A stretch of 64,000 nt of DNA, taken from NCBI RefSeq assembly GCF_000002235.5, contig NW_022145544.1, positions 474,501-538,500 on the forward strand, in the 5' to 3' direction. Shown piece after piece: positions 50,748 through 62,397 of the stretch (position 1 is the first letter of the stretch; each line of letters begins with the position of its first letter). The DNA comes from Strongylocentrotus purpuratus. Lineage: Eukaryota > Echinodermata > Echinoidea > Camarodonta > Strongylocentrotidae. Below the pieces are notes generated by a model, which was not told where the DNA came from, did not search any database, and was given only the letters and a program-made list of their open reading frames with translations. Made by a program: the position numbers and the translations under genes.

Positions 50748-53416
50748 CACAACTCTCCTTTCATTAAAAGGGTACGTTTCTGGTGATAGAGAGTCTACCA
50801 TTCAATGGGATTGGAATCTAGATCACCATACATTTAGTCTCATGCTGCTTTTAATAATGACAACTCAATTAAAAGAGCAACAAGTTCAGGTCAGATTTGC
50901 CATACTGATGCGCTCTGTCCTGGTGGTTTATACTGGGATATCGACTGCCCATCGACTCATTTAACCTCTTGCCACCCAGACGATGTACCGGTAGACCACC
51001 AAAAGATGGCCTCGGGTATCAAAATGGGTCAGATATCAATCGCGGGAGCAGCGAAGCTCTTAACTATCAAACATGGAAATGAAAGATCACCAAGACGTCG
51101 CCAGCCATAGCCCGTCTACACATGCTACACTTTCAACTCCGTGGCCAATCACGGCCCTGATTGGTTGTGAAGGCTTGTCACAATATAGGTCTAGAGGAGG
51201 TGAAAAAGAAATTCCAGTGTTGCGTCTTGGATTACTGCCCCTTTCCCAGTGGGTTTCCCGGCGGGAGTGCTGATTGCGCTGTGAGAGAACACATGCAATT
51301 GGATGCTCCCTAAAGGTGATGGTCAATTAGGCTAGATTGAAAGTGAGCACAAGTATCTTGTTCTTATTGTTGGAGCTTGGATTTGTCCTTATTTTGTATG
51401 CGGATGACTTTGGTAAATTTGCATAGAGGTGCCACTGACAAGAATGCGAACAAAAAAGTTATTTCCTCGATTTGACTTTTTTGCCGTATAAAATGTATAT
51501 CAATGAGTAGACACGTTTTTTAAATAGATGTTAAATTCATTTTTGGTTTAATTCTGAGGGTTTTTGTTATCAAACCAGGAGTGGAGGGATAGTTCAATTA
51601 GAGTAGTCCTGATAGGTACAGTTGTAAACGCACATGGGTATATGCCTGACCTAGCAGTGTATGTAGCATGCACACAGTGCATTGCGTCACGGCTTGGTGA
51701 TGTTATACGTGTAGGGCCGTGTTCTGAGCCTTGCTGTAGTATTGTGAGTCACCTGAGTTTCCCTGGGGAAACGTAAGTTGTTTTTCTTGATTTTAGAAAT
51801 TAGAGAAAACATTGATATGTCAGCTTTAAGCTAAAATTTAAGGTTTTGAATACATTTCTATAATATATTTAAATGTCATTGAGGAAAAAGAAAGATAAGG
51901 ATGATGCTAGACAAGAAGTATGAGATTTTAAATTTGGCTAGTGATGTTAAAAGTTGTGTTTTTGTATTGGAAATACTACTAATTAGACAAAGTGTGATAA
52001 ACTTATATGTTAACAGTTGAAAAATAGTAGTACATTTCATATTTGGTCATTTATAGGAATATTACACTAGACAAAATGTTTGTTTAAGGATAAAATCGGG
52101 TGAAGGTAAAGATTGTTTTGATTTTGTATGGCTGAATGATGTATATTTTTTTTTAAGGGTGTAAAATTTGGCACCGCTCCTGTGATGATTTTGCCTGATG
52201 TAAACATTAATTGGATTAAAGATGGCGGCACCCATGAAACTTTATAGTTTGTAGAACTTTGACGGGTAAACGCTAATTACATATTGTACAAATGTTTTTA
52301 TGATTTATTATGATTTATTATAGGTATTGATAGTGAGGTGCACTGTCGGAGACTTCTGGTCAGTCAAACGGTTGGTCAGTGTGAGGTCAGTCAGTAGACT
52401 ATTCGCGTCGGGTCAAGTTTTGTGAAATGGGAAACTAGAGGGTGTGTTTCTAGCTGCACAGTTGCTGTAGCTGCAGAGTGATTAGCTGAGACACTGGGCA
52501 GGGATTACAGTACAATTTAACCCAGTGACCTCTGGAACTGAGTGGTTCCTGTATTAAACCTATGAAGAATGTGAGAATTCAGTACTCAACAGGTTAATTA
52601 CATCAACATTTTAATTGATGGAGTGTTATCTAAAGTAATCTTCATTTATATACTTTACAGATGCTTACATGATATAATATGTGGTATGAGAGGCCCCAAA
52701 ACCTTCTGCTATTATTATATAGATGTACATTGAAGATATTAATGTCAGAGCTAATATCATCCCACCAGTATACCAAATGGTCATTGTGTTTATCTCTTAT
52801 GGAAGGAAGGACCAAAAAGGCAATTCAGTAAAAGGGGGTTGGGAGACTTTTTTTTTGCAACCAATATATTGATAATTAACAATTTAAAAAGCAAATATTT
52901 TTTGTTTATGTTGAAATACAAAATAGAAGGAGAGGAAAACAAAACTAAGACAACGAATTTATCTGAATAAAGATTTATTTCAACAACAAAAAAAACAAAA
53001 AAAAACAATTTAATGTCTGGTTACCTCATATATTTGTTAGCCATCAATGATGAATGTGTCCCTGCAAAATGACTGCTTAAATACATGTTACTTAAGTATC
53101 TGTACTTCTCTTTAAGATTGTCATTTTTCTGATTGATTTGACCTGAACAAATAAACCACCCACATTCAGGGAACAGATGACACTTTTTGGTGTGCTTCAT
53201 TAGTGTGGTAACCCTGATAACCTAAAGAATCCACACCACGACATAATTACATGATTGGAAGTAGGTGGGGCTAGTAATTTAGTGTGGAGGGTATGTGGCT
53301 GTACTGTATTGGGAATCATGCAATCGCTTTGACAGCAATTCAAAAATACCTTCCCGACTGTAGCTTTTTAACTATTTTTGATTGTCCTCTCAAGAAAAGC
53401 ATAACTAGAGTGTATC

Positions 53417-53956
53417 TTAAAGGTACTATGTCCCATTTGCAGGCCAAAAAAATGAAAAAGTTAAATTCCAACTGCATGTGAAAGATAATACGAATTTAGA
53501 ACTTCCCTAAAAAAGGTGGGGCTTGAAAATGTCTTCAAGTGGGAAAATAATGACTATTAGTTGTCAAATCGACTTTAGGGCTATAGAGCCCTAAAGTAAT
53601 AGTCTTGATTTTCAGACAATTGTACCAAATGGTCATACGTTTTATGCTGTGCAAAGATTCAATCAGTTTAATCTTGGCCATCACAAGAAGTGGGTTATTG
53701 ATGTAGACAAATGCTCATGTACCCTTTACAACTCTTTTCATGTATGTTATTACCAAAGAAGAAAAAAGGCCAGTCAGTCACTCAATAGTGTCTGACAGTG
53801 AAGTCTAGCAAGTAAACGGGTTTCCTTGTATAATTTGAGTATGAGGACACTGCTATCGTTTAAATTTCACAGATAGGACATACATGACATATTCATAATT
53901 CCTGCAAAGTTCTACAGAATTTGAGGTTGGCTGCAAAAGGGACATAGTACCTTTAA
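53417..53956 (+). mobile_element. TTAA-bounded MITE, family D
   Basis: The left end TTAAAGGTACTATGTCCC and right end GGGACATAGTACCTTTAA are perfect inverted repeats of 18 bp, extending imperfectly to about 30 bp (..TTTGCAG..). The interior holds a perfect hairpin at 53573-53596 (CTTTAGGGCT, loop ATAG) with further pairing outside it. No coding capacity is present. Confidence 0.85.
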
Positions 53957-54735
53957 ATGACTAGATTTTGGTCTTTGTTACTACGATATCCCCATTACAT
54001 AATCTTAAATTGATGAAGGTGTATTGATTAATCTAGGAATGGGCCCAATGATTAAATTTGTGTGCAAAGATACTGAAAATTTTAAATTTCTTGACAAAGA
54101 TTCACTCTTAACCATCCACAATCTCTTATGTCAATGTTATTTTCCTTCAAGTTACTCTATTTCAGTGGTATTTACCTCAAAGCAACTAACATGTACCCCC
54201 CCCCCTCCCACAAAAAAGCATAACAATAGTTTACAAAAGCAACAGATCATCTTACCTTATATTTCCACTCCCAGATTTACACATAAAAAATAAATGATCA
54301 TGGGATCACTACCATACAAAAAATAAATGTCCTCTTTATGCACTTTCATACAAACAAGCATCAGGGCTATATATAACTTATGATAAAGCCAGAGATAAGC
54401 CAAGAAAATATATTCCTCCCAGTGTTTGGAGATGTTTTCTATTCCGTTTCCTGTCTTGGATGATAGATGGTTTGGTGTCCCAACACAAATCCTTTCATCA
54501 GCAGCAAAAGGCCTTCTTCTTCTTCATCCCCCGCTAAGATTTTGATGGCTTACAAGTTGTTCTGTTATTTTGCACAAGACTCTCAGTCTCAAGCGGAAGG
54601 CTCTATATATTCCTGCTTCTTAATCTACTTAATCTTTGGATGTCGTCTGATCTTAAAGCAACATATACTAAGTACTGTATATATAATACTCTCATTGTCA
54701 AAATTGATGAAAAACTTGAGCAGTACAATAGTTCC

Positions 54736-54760
54736 TCTCTCTCTCTATCTCTCTCTCTCA
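54736..54760 (+). repeat. Short (CT)n microsatellite
   Basis: About 25 bp of TC with one TATC. Confidence 0.9.
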
Positions 54761-55845
54761 CACTAACATACAAACAAACAACTGAATTTTGGCTCCATGG
54801 CATAATATTTCTGAAAGTCACATGAATCATGAATATCCCAAGAGTACATCACTTAATTTCTGACAATTTGAGGTACTGCAATTAATATTTGAATGTTTAT
54901 GTTAAACAAAATTGGTTACTCCACCTCCTAAATAATTCTTTTTCAATATAAACAAGGATCAGAGGAAACTTCAAAGGTGTGATTTCATTTTAATGAGTTT
55001 TCATATAATCTCTAAATATCATTGATGAGTACTTGTGTACAACCAAAATAATTGAATGATAAAATATGACTAAAATATGCCTAAAATCACATTATGTTCA
55101 ATAATTTGTATCAAAGTGGGGCCAGTAAATTTTCTTCCCCAAAACATTTAGATTTCTGTACCCCAAATATGTGAATGAATCTTTTGTTTTATGCTGACAT
55201 AAGGAATTAAAGGTATGTTTTTCTCCCAACTTGAACTTTGAACATAACATGAAAATAATCAGGATCAGTTCTTGTATGGGACTTAAATGTAGCTTTTGCT
55301 GCTCAGAGTTGATTCATGTGACATAGAGAAAGATATATAGCTAAAATATGACAGACGAGTGGGGAAGGATAAAACAAATATTTACTTGGGCTTGTTACTC
55401 AGACCCGAGAATGATTAACAACACAATCATTATAAATGTGCTCCATCAAAATTTCAAGGCTCAAGTATTTGAGATATTATGTCTGGCGGATGTCAATGTC
55501 TCGTTACTATAGAGCCCAACATATCATAGATACAGTGCCACATAAAACAAAGTTAAAAAACAGTGATCGCTTGATTGAAATTTGAGAAATAAGTTGTTAT
55601 ACCCTAAAAAATGTTTAAAAAGCAAAAAAATGGTAGATTTGAAAAAATAATAAAATCTGGGATCTTCAAGGTCTCATCTTTTATGTACTACCAGTATTTG
55701 TTTACCAAGCTTTCACAAAACAAGTCATATACGTCAGTTCTGAGGTCTATAGATTGTACAATAAATTTCTTTCTTCACAAGATTCTAGCATCCATCTAGC
55801 TTAAGCTTTGCATAAGCAATATCCTGAGATATATTCTGGGCTTTA

Positions 55846-55935
55846 GAATGATCGAGCAACGCCAGGAGCGTCACGACGTGGCGGACATGTGCGCTATATA
55901 AGAAGCCATTATCATTATCATTATTATTTAGAACC
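55846..55935 (+). mobile_element. SINE/LINE 3' tail fragment
   Basis: The sequence '..gtgcgctatataagaagcc' followed by attatcattatcattattatt is the typical 3' end of retroposons with short-repeat tails common in echinoderms and other invertebrates. The head of the element is not recognisable. Confidence 0.5.
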
Positions 55936-56229
55936 TGATTGATATCAAGTTAATAACCTGATTTGATTGTGTTTTTATAACTTAATGAAATAAGATAAAA
56001 CGCACATAGATAAGTTAAAAGAGAATTATTATTCATTTTCTGATCTTCTGAAGCTTACAGTATGTCACTCTTGTGAAGCATGGAAATCTTCTTCGAGAGC
56101 CACAAATATTATCTTGTTTTTCCCCTAAATCTCCATGTATGTTTCTCTCAGTGACGCCTTACTTTCTTCACAAGTTTGATTTTCCTTATAGAGTCATCAT
56201 ACTCTTGAATCCACCTCAGTCCACTGAAC

Positions 56230-56611
56230 TTAAAGATAAATGTGAGTTCTGGTCATGCGATTGCATTGTGAAAGAAATGGTGTGGAATCGACCAGAAAAG
56301 GTTGATCATCTAGTATATAAGTATTCGTGTGTATTGCAAGGTTCTGGAATCATCTAAATGATATGAAATTTGGCCAAGGCTTGGTAAAGTTACAAACACT
56401 GTACACACAAAGATGTATATGGGACTACACCAACACGTGGCGTAAAAATCTGTCCCGATTTCTACGACATATTTAGAATATGAAGGCATTTGAAGAGCCA
56501 TGCTTTTCAGGGAACATGCTTTATCTAATGTTCTTCCACACTTGCATAATAACAATGATAACGCTCACAAATTATTTTTCACCTCTTCCCAGAACTCAAC
56601 CTTCTCTTTAA
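56230..56611 (+). mobile_element. MITE family A, copy 3
   Basis: It is bounded by TTAAAGATAAATGTGAGTTC and GAACTCAACCTTCTCTTTAA, with TTAA at both edges. It is the most complete of the three copies in this window. No coding capacity is present. Confidence 0.82.
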
Positions 56612-57708
56612 ATCTAATGTCCAATTCCAATTTATCAGAGAGAGATTTGAAATTGAAGAATTCTTGGAATGCATTCCCATAGGGTCAAAGTCATTTTGTC
56701 CATTTTAATATGGCGATGCATAAATGCATGGGCAGGAACTCACAAAGCCTTTTCCTAATGCCTTTACAGAAAACTTGAATACACAATAATGAGTTTCTTT
56801 GGCACTAGCCATTCTTTCCTTCAAGGTCAAATGGAAGTTAACACCCTCCAAAAAAAAAAAAAAAAATTTCTAGTCTGTAATATTCCCAAAGTGCTATGTG
56901 AGGTAAAAAGACATCAAATATGCGATTACTTGAGAGACATTCATGAATCTCCAATTTAGAAATTAAACATTTAGCCAGACTAACAGTTACATCCTCCTCA
57001 TAATGTTTAAGGCAGAAAGTATGCATTGTTAAGAGAGGTCTGTCATTTATGATCTGTACAATAAAACCCTGCAGTATAAATATAGGAAAGTACATCCTTT
57101 CTTAGTTTATGGTATTAATACTCTTTTGAAGGTCATTTGAAGGTTGCATTGGAAGCTGGGTCAAATCCCCCTCTTCCCAGGACATGGCAAAAGTTTCTCC
57201 TCAGCTGTTATTCAACATTTTCACACTTCCAGAAAAGAGCACTGCCTAACAATATTTTGTACATGGAAAAACTACCTTATCCAGTTATTTCCGACACACT
57301 TATCAAATGAATTTTCCTAGAAATGGTACAATTTACAGAAATGGTTTCCGCTCCAAACTCAAAAGAAAAGAAAAGAACAGGGTGACTACACCAAAGGCCA
57401 TATGGACTTTGTCAACCATTAGAGAAGATGGGTTCTGACGTCTCAGATCACAAGTGATAATTCCTCACCGTATATCAGAGTAATTCCTCACGTATATATT
57501 TAGACAAAGGGGATAAACGACGAGCCGGTCTGGTCGAATCTGCAAGCAAAGCTTGACAAATTCAACGCCGGTATTTCTGTCTTTTAAAGCCCTATGAGTG
57601 CCTGACATTTGGAAGCAAGTAGCCCACAAGCTGCCGTTAACGAGGATCATAAATTACAGAGTGGTTTTGATGTCGGGAATAAAGGTATGATGCAGTTGAA
57701 GAAGTTCA

Positions 57709-58032
57709 TGAGGCCTGTCTTCATCATCTCAAGTTTGCAAATAACCCGCTATTTTTCGGAATCGGGATATTATCCTGAAGCTTAAAATTGCGTTTTCACC
57801 AGACCGATACGCTTATCACAAACTAGCTCGGACGGGCGCAAAGTAGCCCACTATTTCCCAAATAATGGGATATTTTGGAAACAATATTGGAAAGCGATAT
57901 TTTCTCTACCAAATATCCCGCTAATAGCAACTGCGAGCTGATGAAGACACAAATTAACTGGTTAAGTTGCGATCGGGATCGTTAAAATAACGGGCTATCT
58001 GGCAAACTCGAGCTGATGCATCATGAGGAGGA
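57709..58032 (-). mobile_element. Inverted-repeat element, family E copy 2
   Basis: Ends are inverted repeats of about 35-40 bp centred on CTCGAGTTTGC: the left reads 'catctcaagtttgcaaataa' and the right 'ggctatctggcaaactcgag'. The interior matches 1072-1293 in reverse complement, including 'accagaccgatacgcttatc'. It is rich in 'atatcccg' words. Confidence 0.65.
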
Positions 58033-58164
58033 AATAGGAGTGATAACAGGGACTTTGCTTTTCCTCCTTTGCCTCAGTTTGCCTAACTAATGGACCATTA
58101 AGGACACAAGATAAACGGGATTTGCAACAAATGCTGATAATGATGGGGGAGAGTAACATATTAC

Positions 58165-58511
58165 TGTATCTGACAATTTTTTTGGAAGGGAGCTATAGGA
58201 AAGGTTTCTGACCTCAAGGCATCTATTAAAAGAGTTTTTTTTTTTTACTCGAATTGAAATGGGTTATTAATTCAAAATATTTTCGTAGTCATTAAAACTT
58301 AATTGTGATTTTTACAATAACTGAGAAACTTCTGTATCTGAACGTTTGACCTTTTTTTTTTTTATATCTGAAGGGAGCAATAAGAAAGGTTTCTGACTTC
58401 ATGGCATCTATCAAAAGAGTTTATTTTACTAGAATTGAGAGTTTATTGATTCTAAATATCATCAGTCATTAAAACTTAATTGTGTTTTAACAAATAACTG
58501 AGAAACTTCTC
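58165..58511 (+). repeat. Tandem duplication, ~170-bp unit
   Basis: Copies at about 58165-58335 and 58336-58511 share 'aaaggtttctgac', 'ggcatctat.aaaagagttt' and 'cattaaaacttaattgtg', then 'aactgagaaacttct'. Confidence 0.78.
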
Positions 58512-59340
58512 CCCTGCCCCCCAAAAACAATGTACATATAGGTAATAAATCTAAATCAATACAATGATACATAGTCCACATAATTTCGAGCCGATTTAGA
58601 TTACAATAGAATTTTAATTTGCAGTATGAGAGTCTTTGACTGAATTATTATTAGTTTAAATCATTCCCCTGGCATGGACAAGAACACAACAGGGGAAAAG
58701 CTGGATAGTGCACAGGGTAGGTAAACAGAAGAAGCAGAGGATGGAAGTGTTTTACAAATCAGAATGATAGAACTATTTAGTGATATGCGTAGGAGTAAAG
58801 ATGTTATACTTGTCACATGACATAAGAAAGTGTGACAGAGATTTGTCAGGGGCTCCGGATGATAGAGGAGTGGCCGGAAGACAAATTGATGAATTTGAGG
58901 TACATGAATTTCATGACCCCCTTTCAAACAACTGACGTCAACTAGAGCACCAACATTGACCCTTCCTGCCCCCCCCCCTTCCCCCTTGTGACTTCCAATT
59001 TAATGTTAACTCCATCAAAAGTATGATTTGTCAGAGTATTGCAAGCATGGCTATTATAGTGAATGACAGGTCTGTATAGAGAAGGAGCAATACTTGTTGC
59101 CTTTGCCATTAGAGGGAGACATTTCAGTTTACAGGAAGCCCTTGTTTATATCTTAAGTATGCAGTCCTAAAATTATAACATCTTAGCAGAAAAAACATAT
59201 GAAAGCTAAAAAGCAAAATGATAGTGGAAAAGCAAAATGATGAAGGGAAAGTAAGAAATGAAAACTTTAAGACCTTTAAGAATGTTTGAATGATAGAAGG
59301 GAACATGACCATCAAAAATATAACCAGATCTGGGTTTGAA

Positions 59341-59790
59341 GAGAAAGGTGAAGAAGAAGAAGAAGGAGAGGTAGAGAGGGGTGGAAAGAGGGAAAGCAGA
59401 AGGAGAAGGAGAAGGAGAAGAAGAAGAAGAAGAAGGAGAAGGAGGAGAAGAAGAAGAAGAAGAAGAGATAGAGAGGGGTGGAAAGAGGGGGAGCAGAAGG
59501 GGAAGAAAAAAAAAAGAAGAAGAGGGAGCAGAAGGAGAAGAAGAAGAAAAAAAGGAAGAGAAGAGGAAAAAGAAGAAGAAGAAAAAAAAGAATGAAAGAA
59601 GAAGAAGAAATCAGAAGAAGAGGAAAAAAAGAAGAAGAAGGAAAGAAGAAGGAAAGAAGAAGAAAAAAAGGAAGGAGAAGAAGAAGAAGAAAAAGAAGAA
59701 GAAGAAGAAGAAAAAGAAGAAGAAGAAGAAGAAGAAGAAAGAAGAAGAAGAAGAAGAAGAAGAAGAAGAAGAAAAAAAAGAAGAAGAACA
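59341..59790 (+). repeat. 450-bp purine tract, (GAA)n/(GGA)n with A-runs
   Basis: The plus strand is almost purely A and G, mostly GAA, GGA and short A-runs; the minus (transcribed) strand is pyrimidine. It lies in the EEP gene's large intron about 550 bp 3' of exon 2. Long low-complexity Lys/Glu/Arg frames across it are artefacts. Confidence 0.95.
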
Positions 59791-59913
59791 AAAGAGCATT
59801 TATTGTACTACACCACACACACACAGACCAATTGGCCACTGAATGTTTTTAGGCTTCAACAGGAATTTAGGCTTGTCTTACTCTTGATATATTGGGGGGG
59901 TCATGATTTTTTT

Positions 59914-60324
59914 TATGAAGTAACCACTTACCTCGGATATACTCCATGATCTCTGCCACATTGTTACGCTGCTGCCACTTGTCGTAAGAGAGGTGTACCA
60001 CAGAAACGACAACCTCAAACCCATTAACCATCAATTGTTCACTGTGTTTTCATGAAGTAACCACTTACCTCGGATATACTCCATGATCTCTGCCACATTG
60101 TAACACTGCTGCCACTTGTCGTAAGAGAGGTGTACCACAGAGATGACAACCTCAAACCCATTAACCATCAAATTTTCACTGTGTTTTCATGAAGTAACCA
60201 CTTACCTCGGATATACTCCATGATCTCTGCCACATTGTTACACTGCTGCCACTTGTCGTAAGAGAGGTGTATCACAGAGACGACAACCTCAAACCCATTA
60301 ACCATCAAATTTTCACTGTGTTTT
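59914..60324 (-). repeat. 137-bp tandem array derived from the 3' end of exon 2 with its splice donor
   Basis: Three head-to-tail units start at 59914, 60051 and 60188, each exactly 137 bp, and the fourth periodic start (60325) runs into the genuine exon. Exon-like parts are 59932-60031, 60069-60168 and 60206-60305, each followed by the intact donor CGAG|gtaagt. All remain open in the exon's frame ('MVNGFEVVVSVVHLSYDKWQ' and variants). The copies share differences from the real exon (Arg-Gly-Tyr to Asn-Gly-Phe, His-Phe to His-Leu, plus silent changes). No convincing acceptor precedes them, so they are annotated as a repeat and not as exons. Confidence 0.92.
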
Positions 60325-60342
60325 CATGAAGTAACCACTTAC

Positions 60343-60549
60343 CTCGGATATACTCCATGATCTCTGCCACATTGTTACACTGCTGCCACTTGTCGTACGA
60401 GAAGTGGACCACAGAGACGACAACCTCGTACCCACGGACCATCAGGGTGACATGAAGGACCTTCCTCTTGATCTTGTCGGTCCTGGAGTGGTGGGACAGG
60501 TCCTGTTTCTGAGACTTGAGTATGGGGTGCCTGCTGAGAAGGGCTAGAC
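60343..60549 (-). CDS. EEP-domain protein, second visible coding exon
   Basis: The acceptor is ..gcacag|GTCTAGCC and the donor is CGAG|gtaagt. The exon starts in phase 1 (completing Gly68) and ends in phase 1, so it joins both neighbours without a shift. The product carries 'GLALLSRHPILKS', a long basic stretch (KIKRKVLHV), and 'VVVSVVHFSYDKWQQC'. The last corresponds to the EEP strand that carries a conserved His (H116 in visible numbering). An upstream ttcccag just 5' of the chosen acceptor would bring an in-frame TAG, so the acceptor five bases further on was chosen. The final 100 nt and the donor are repeated three times in tandem immediately 3' (59914-60324). The exon itself is intact and differs from those copies at several codons. 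Confidence 0.92.
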
Positions 60550-62397
60550 CTGTGCTGGGAACAATGCAAATTTACAGACTAAACAGTACCGTGGTGAGGA
60601 TTGAGGATGGGTTCTTAATTAATTCGTACATTGAGTGATTTTAAGTTGGGTGATTAAGGCTAGTGTTAGTGTTTTATAACGACCAACACCAGCCCTAAAC
60701 ACCAAAATAGCTGGTGTTAAGGGTTTGCCCTCTAAATATCGTCAATTCCGGTAGCTAATGCAGGGGTGATAGTGAGCACTAAAAAAAAAATAGGTTTTTT
60801 GTTTTCCCCTCAACCAACCCCCCTTGAGTAAAAAAAAGAAAAAGAAAAGGGGATTCGCGGGGGGAAAAATGGCATCTAACAACATTCCCCCCTTTCGAGT
60901 AAGAAAATTAGGACAAAATTGGGTAAATTGGGAAAAAAATAGGGCAAAATAGGGCAAAATAGGGAACAGTAGAGAGGGAAAGCGGGAAAATCAGGATAAA
61001 ATATGGAAGAAGAAAGAAAAAAATTGGTAAAAAAAAAAAATCAAAAAAAAATCTGGATTTAAAAAAAAAAAAATTTAAATCGGGAAAAAAATCGGGAAAA
61101 ATAAAAAAATAGGGAAACCGATTTAAATCAGGTTTTTATCAGGCCTGCTAATGTTATTGATTTAGTCGTCCGCTGAACCGACCTTTGTGGCTGGTGTTAA
61201 TATTTTACGTACAAATGTCCTATTCACTAACACTAGCCCCGAGGGATTAAGCAAATTTTAATTTCCAGTTCGGTGTTAGTTTTAAGCTATCGATATTGAT
61301 ATCAGTATTAGGCTTTTAATTTCATCAGCAAATTTTTAGCTAGATTTATGAGCTCTTGAGTCTTGACTGCTCTAAACACTAACACCCAACTTGAAATCAC
61401 TCAGCGTCTGTCTAGAGCTCTAGGGCATAAAGTTTGTCTAAAACCATACATGAGTTGATGCCCTTCTGGCTCTCAATAGACAACATAAAATCATGTTGTG
61501 AGCCAAAGAATTTTTACCCATGAGGAACAACCAAAGGGTGGCAAACATTTTTACAACTATATATATGGCACTTCATTGATCGCAAGTCCTTGAACTGATC
61601 CACCAACAAAAATACAAACTCTGATGCCTTAAAAAGAGAGTTGCAATTAATATCAAGTTACCATAGATTTGAATCTATCACATGTTAATAATAAAAGGTC
61701 CCAGATATTCAGGTCATAAATCAAATATCTTGATTTAGATGATTAGATTATATTGATTGAAATATAAATGACTTTGAAATTGTTCTGATTCTACAGTCAA
61801 AGTCAATTTTCATAGCTGCCTCTTTTTTATAATTCCGCTACTGAATGAGAGTTTTGTCTCTTTCTTCAAAGCTGCCATCTACAGTTGAAACAAATTTATA
61901 CAAACTATTAAAGGCATGAATGTTATTCCATAAGACAATGAAATACATATTTTTAAAGAAAATATCCCTCTAGAGCTCCATAAATCATAAAAAAATTATT
62001 GTAGCATAATAAAGAGCACTGTGATCTATTCAAAGTCACAGATTTACACATATGTAGAAACATCTACCAAATGCAAAAAAATCTACTTTTTTTAAAACTT
62101 GTCTATAAACATTCAAACTTTAGGCATTGATTAAGCATTTAGTGCAGCCCAAATGCCACAGTTCATTAAATTTACATCGAGGTAAATCATTCACAGAAAG
62201 ATTTTTTCAAATCTCACAACATCGATAGTCTCAAGCTCTTCCCAGAACCTGGAATTTTGGGTGATGTAATATTTCATTTACCAGCCAACAGGATTGCCTT
62301 TATGACCTTAGATAATTTTACATTATTCACCTCATTCAATCCTGGGCAAAAGACTTATTCCACTTCCACACAAAACATAACTATGCCAGGATCATAC
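60550..62397 (-). other. Intron between the first and second visible exons
   Basis: This 1.85-kb intron is bounded by gtatgat and gcacag. It contains a ~770-bp inverted-repeat-bounded element (60632-61404). The rest is AT-rich sequence without recognised features. Confidence 0.85.
60632..61404. mobile_element. Element with ~30-bp terminal inverted repeats inside an intron
   Basis: The left end TGAGTGATTTTAAGTTGGGTG pairs with the right end CACCCAACTTGAAATCACTCA, and 'TGTTAGTGTT' recurs inverted just inside. 'Gctggtgttaa' repeats also lie near both ends. The interior (60.78-61.12 kb) is degenerate purine sequence of 'gggaaaaat' type. No target duplication or coding frame was identified, so the family is unknown. 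Confidence 0.6.

Larger units (their letters stand above)
46734..60342 (-). other. Large intron between the second and third visible exons
   Basis: This 13.6-kb intron is filled with repeats listed separately: CAT/CTT microsatellites, local duplications, TTAA-bounded elements at 50.4, 53.4 and 56.2 kb, a TIR element at 57.7 kb, the GAA tract and the exon-2-derived array. Two less AT-rich stretches (48.0-48.6 and 51.0-51.8 kb) have no recognised coding content. The flanking exons join in phase, so no further obligatory exon is needed inside. Confidence 0.8.

Noticed and set aside
59312-59852. Long Lys/Glu/Arg and Phe/Leu frames over the purine tract
   Set aside because: A stop-free result of GAA/TTC repeats; no complex sequence supports a protein.
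59932-60305. Three extra coding exons in the 137-bp array
   Set aside because: They lack upstream exon sequence and convincing acceptors, and inclusion would repeat a 33-residue piece of the catalytic fold; annotated as repeat instead.
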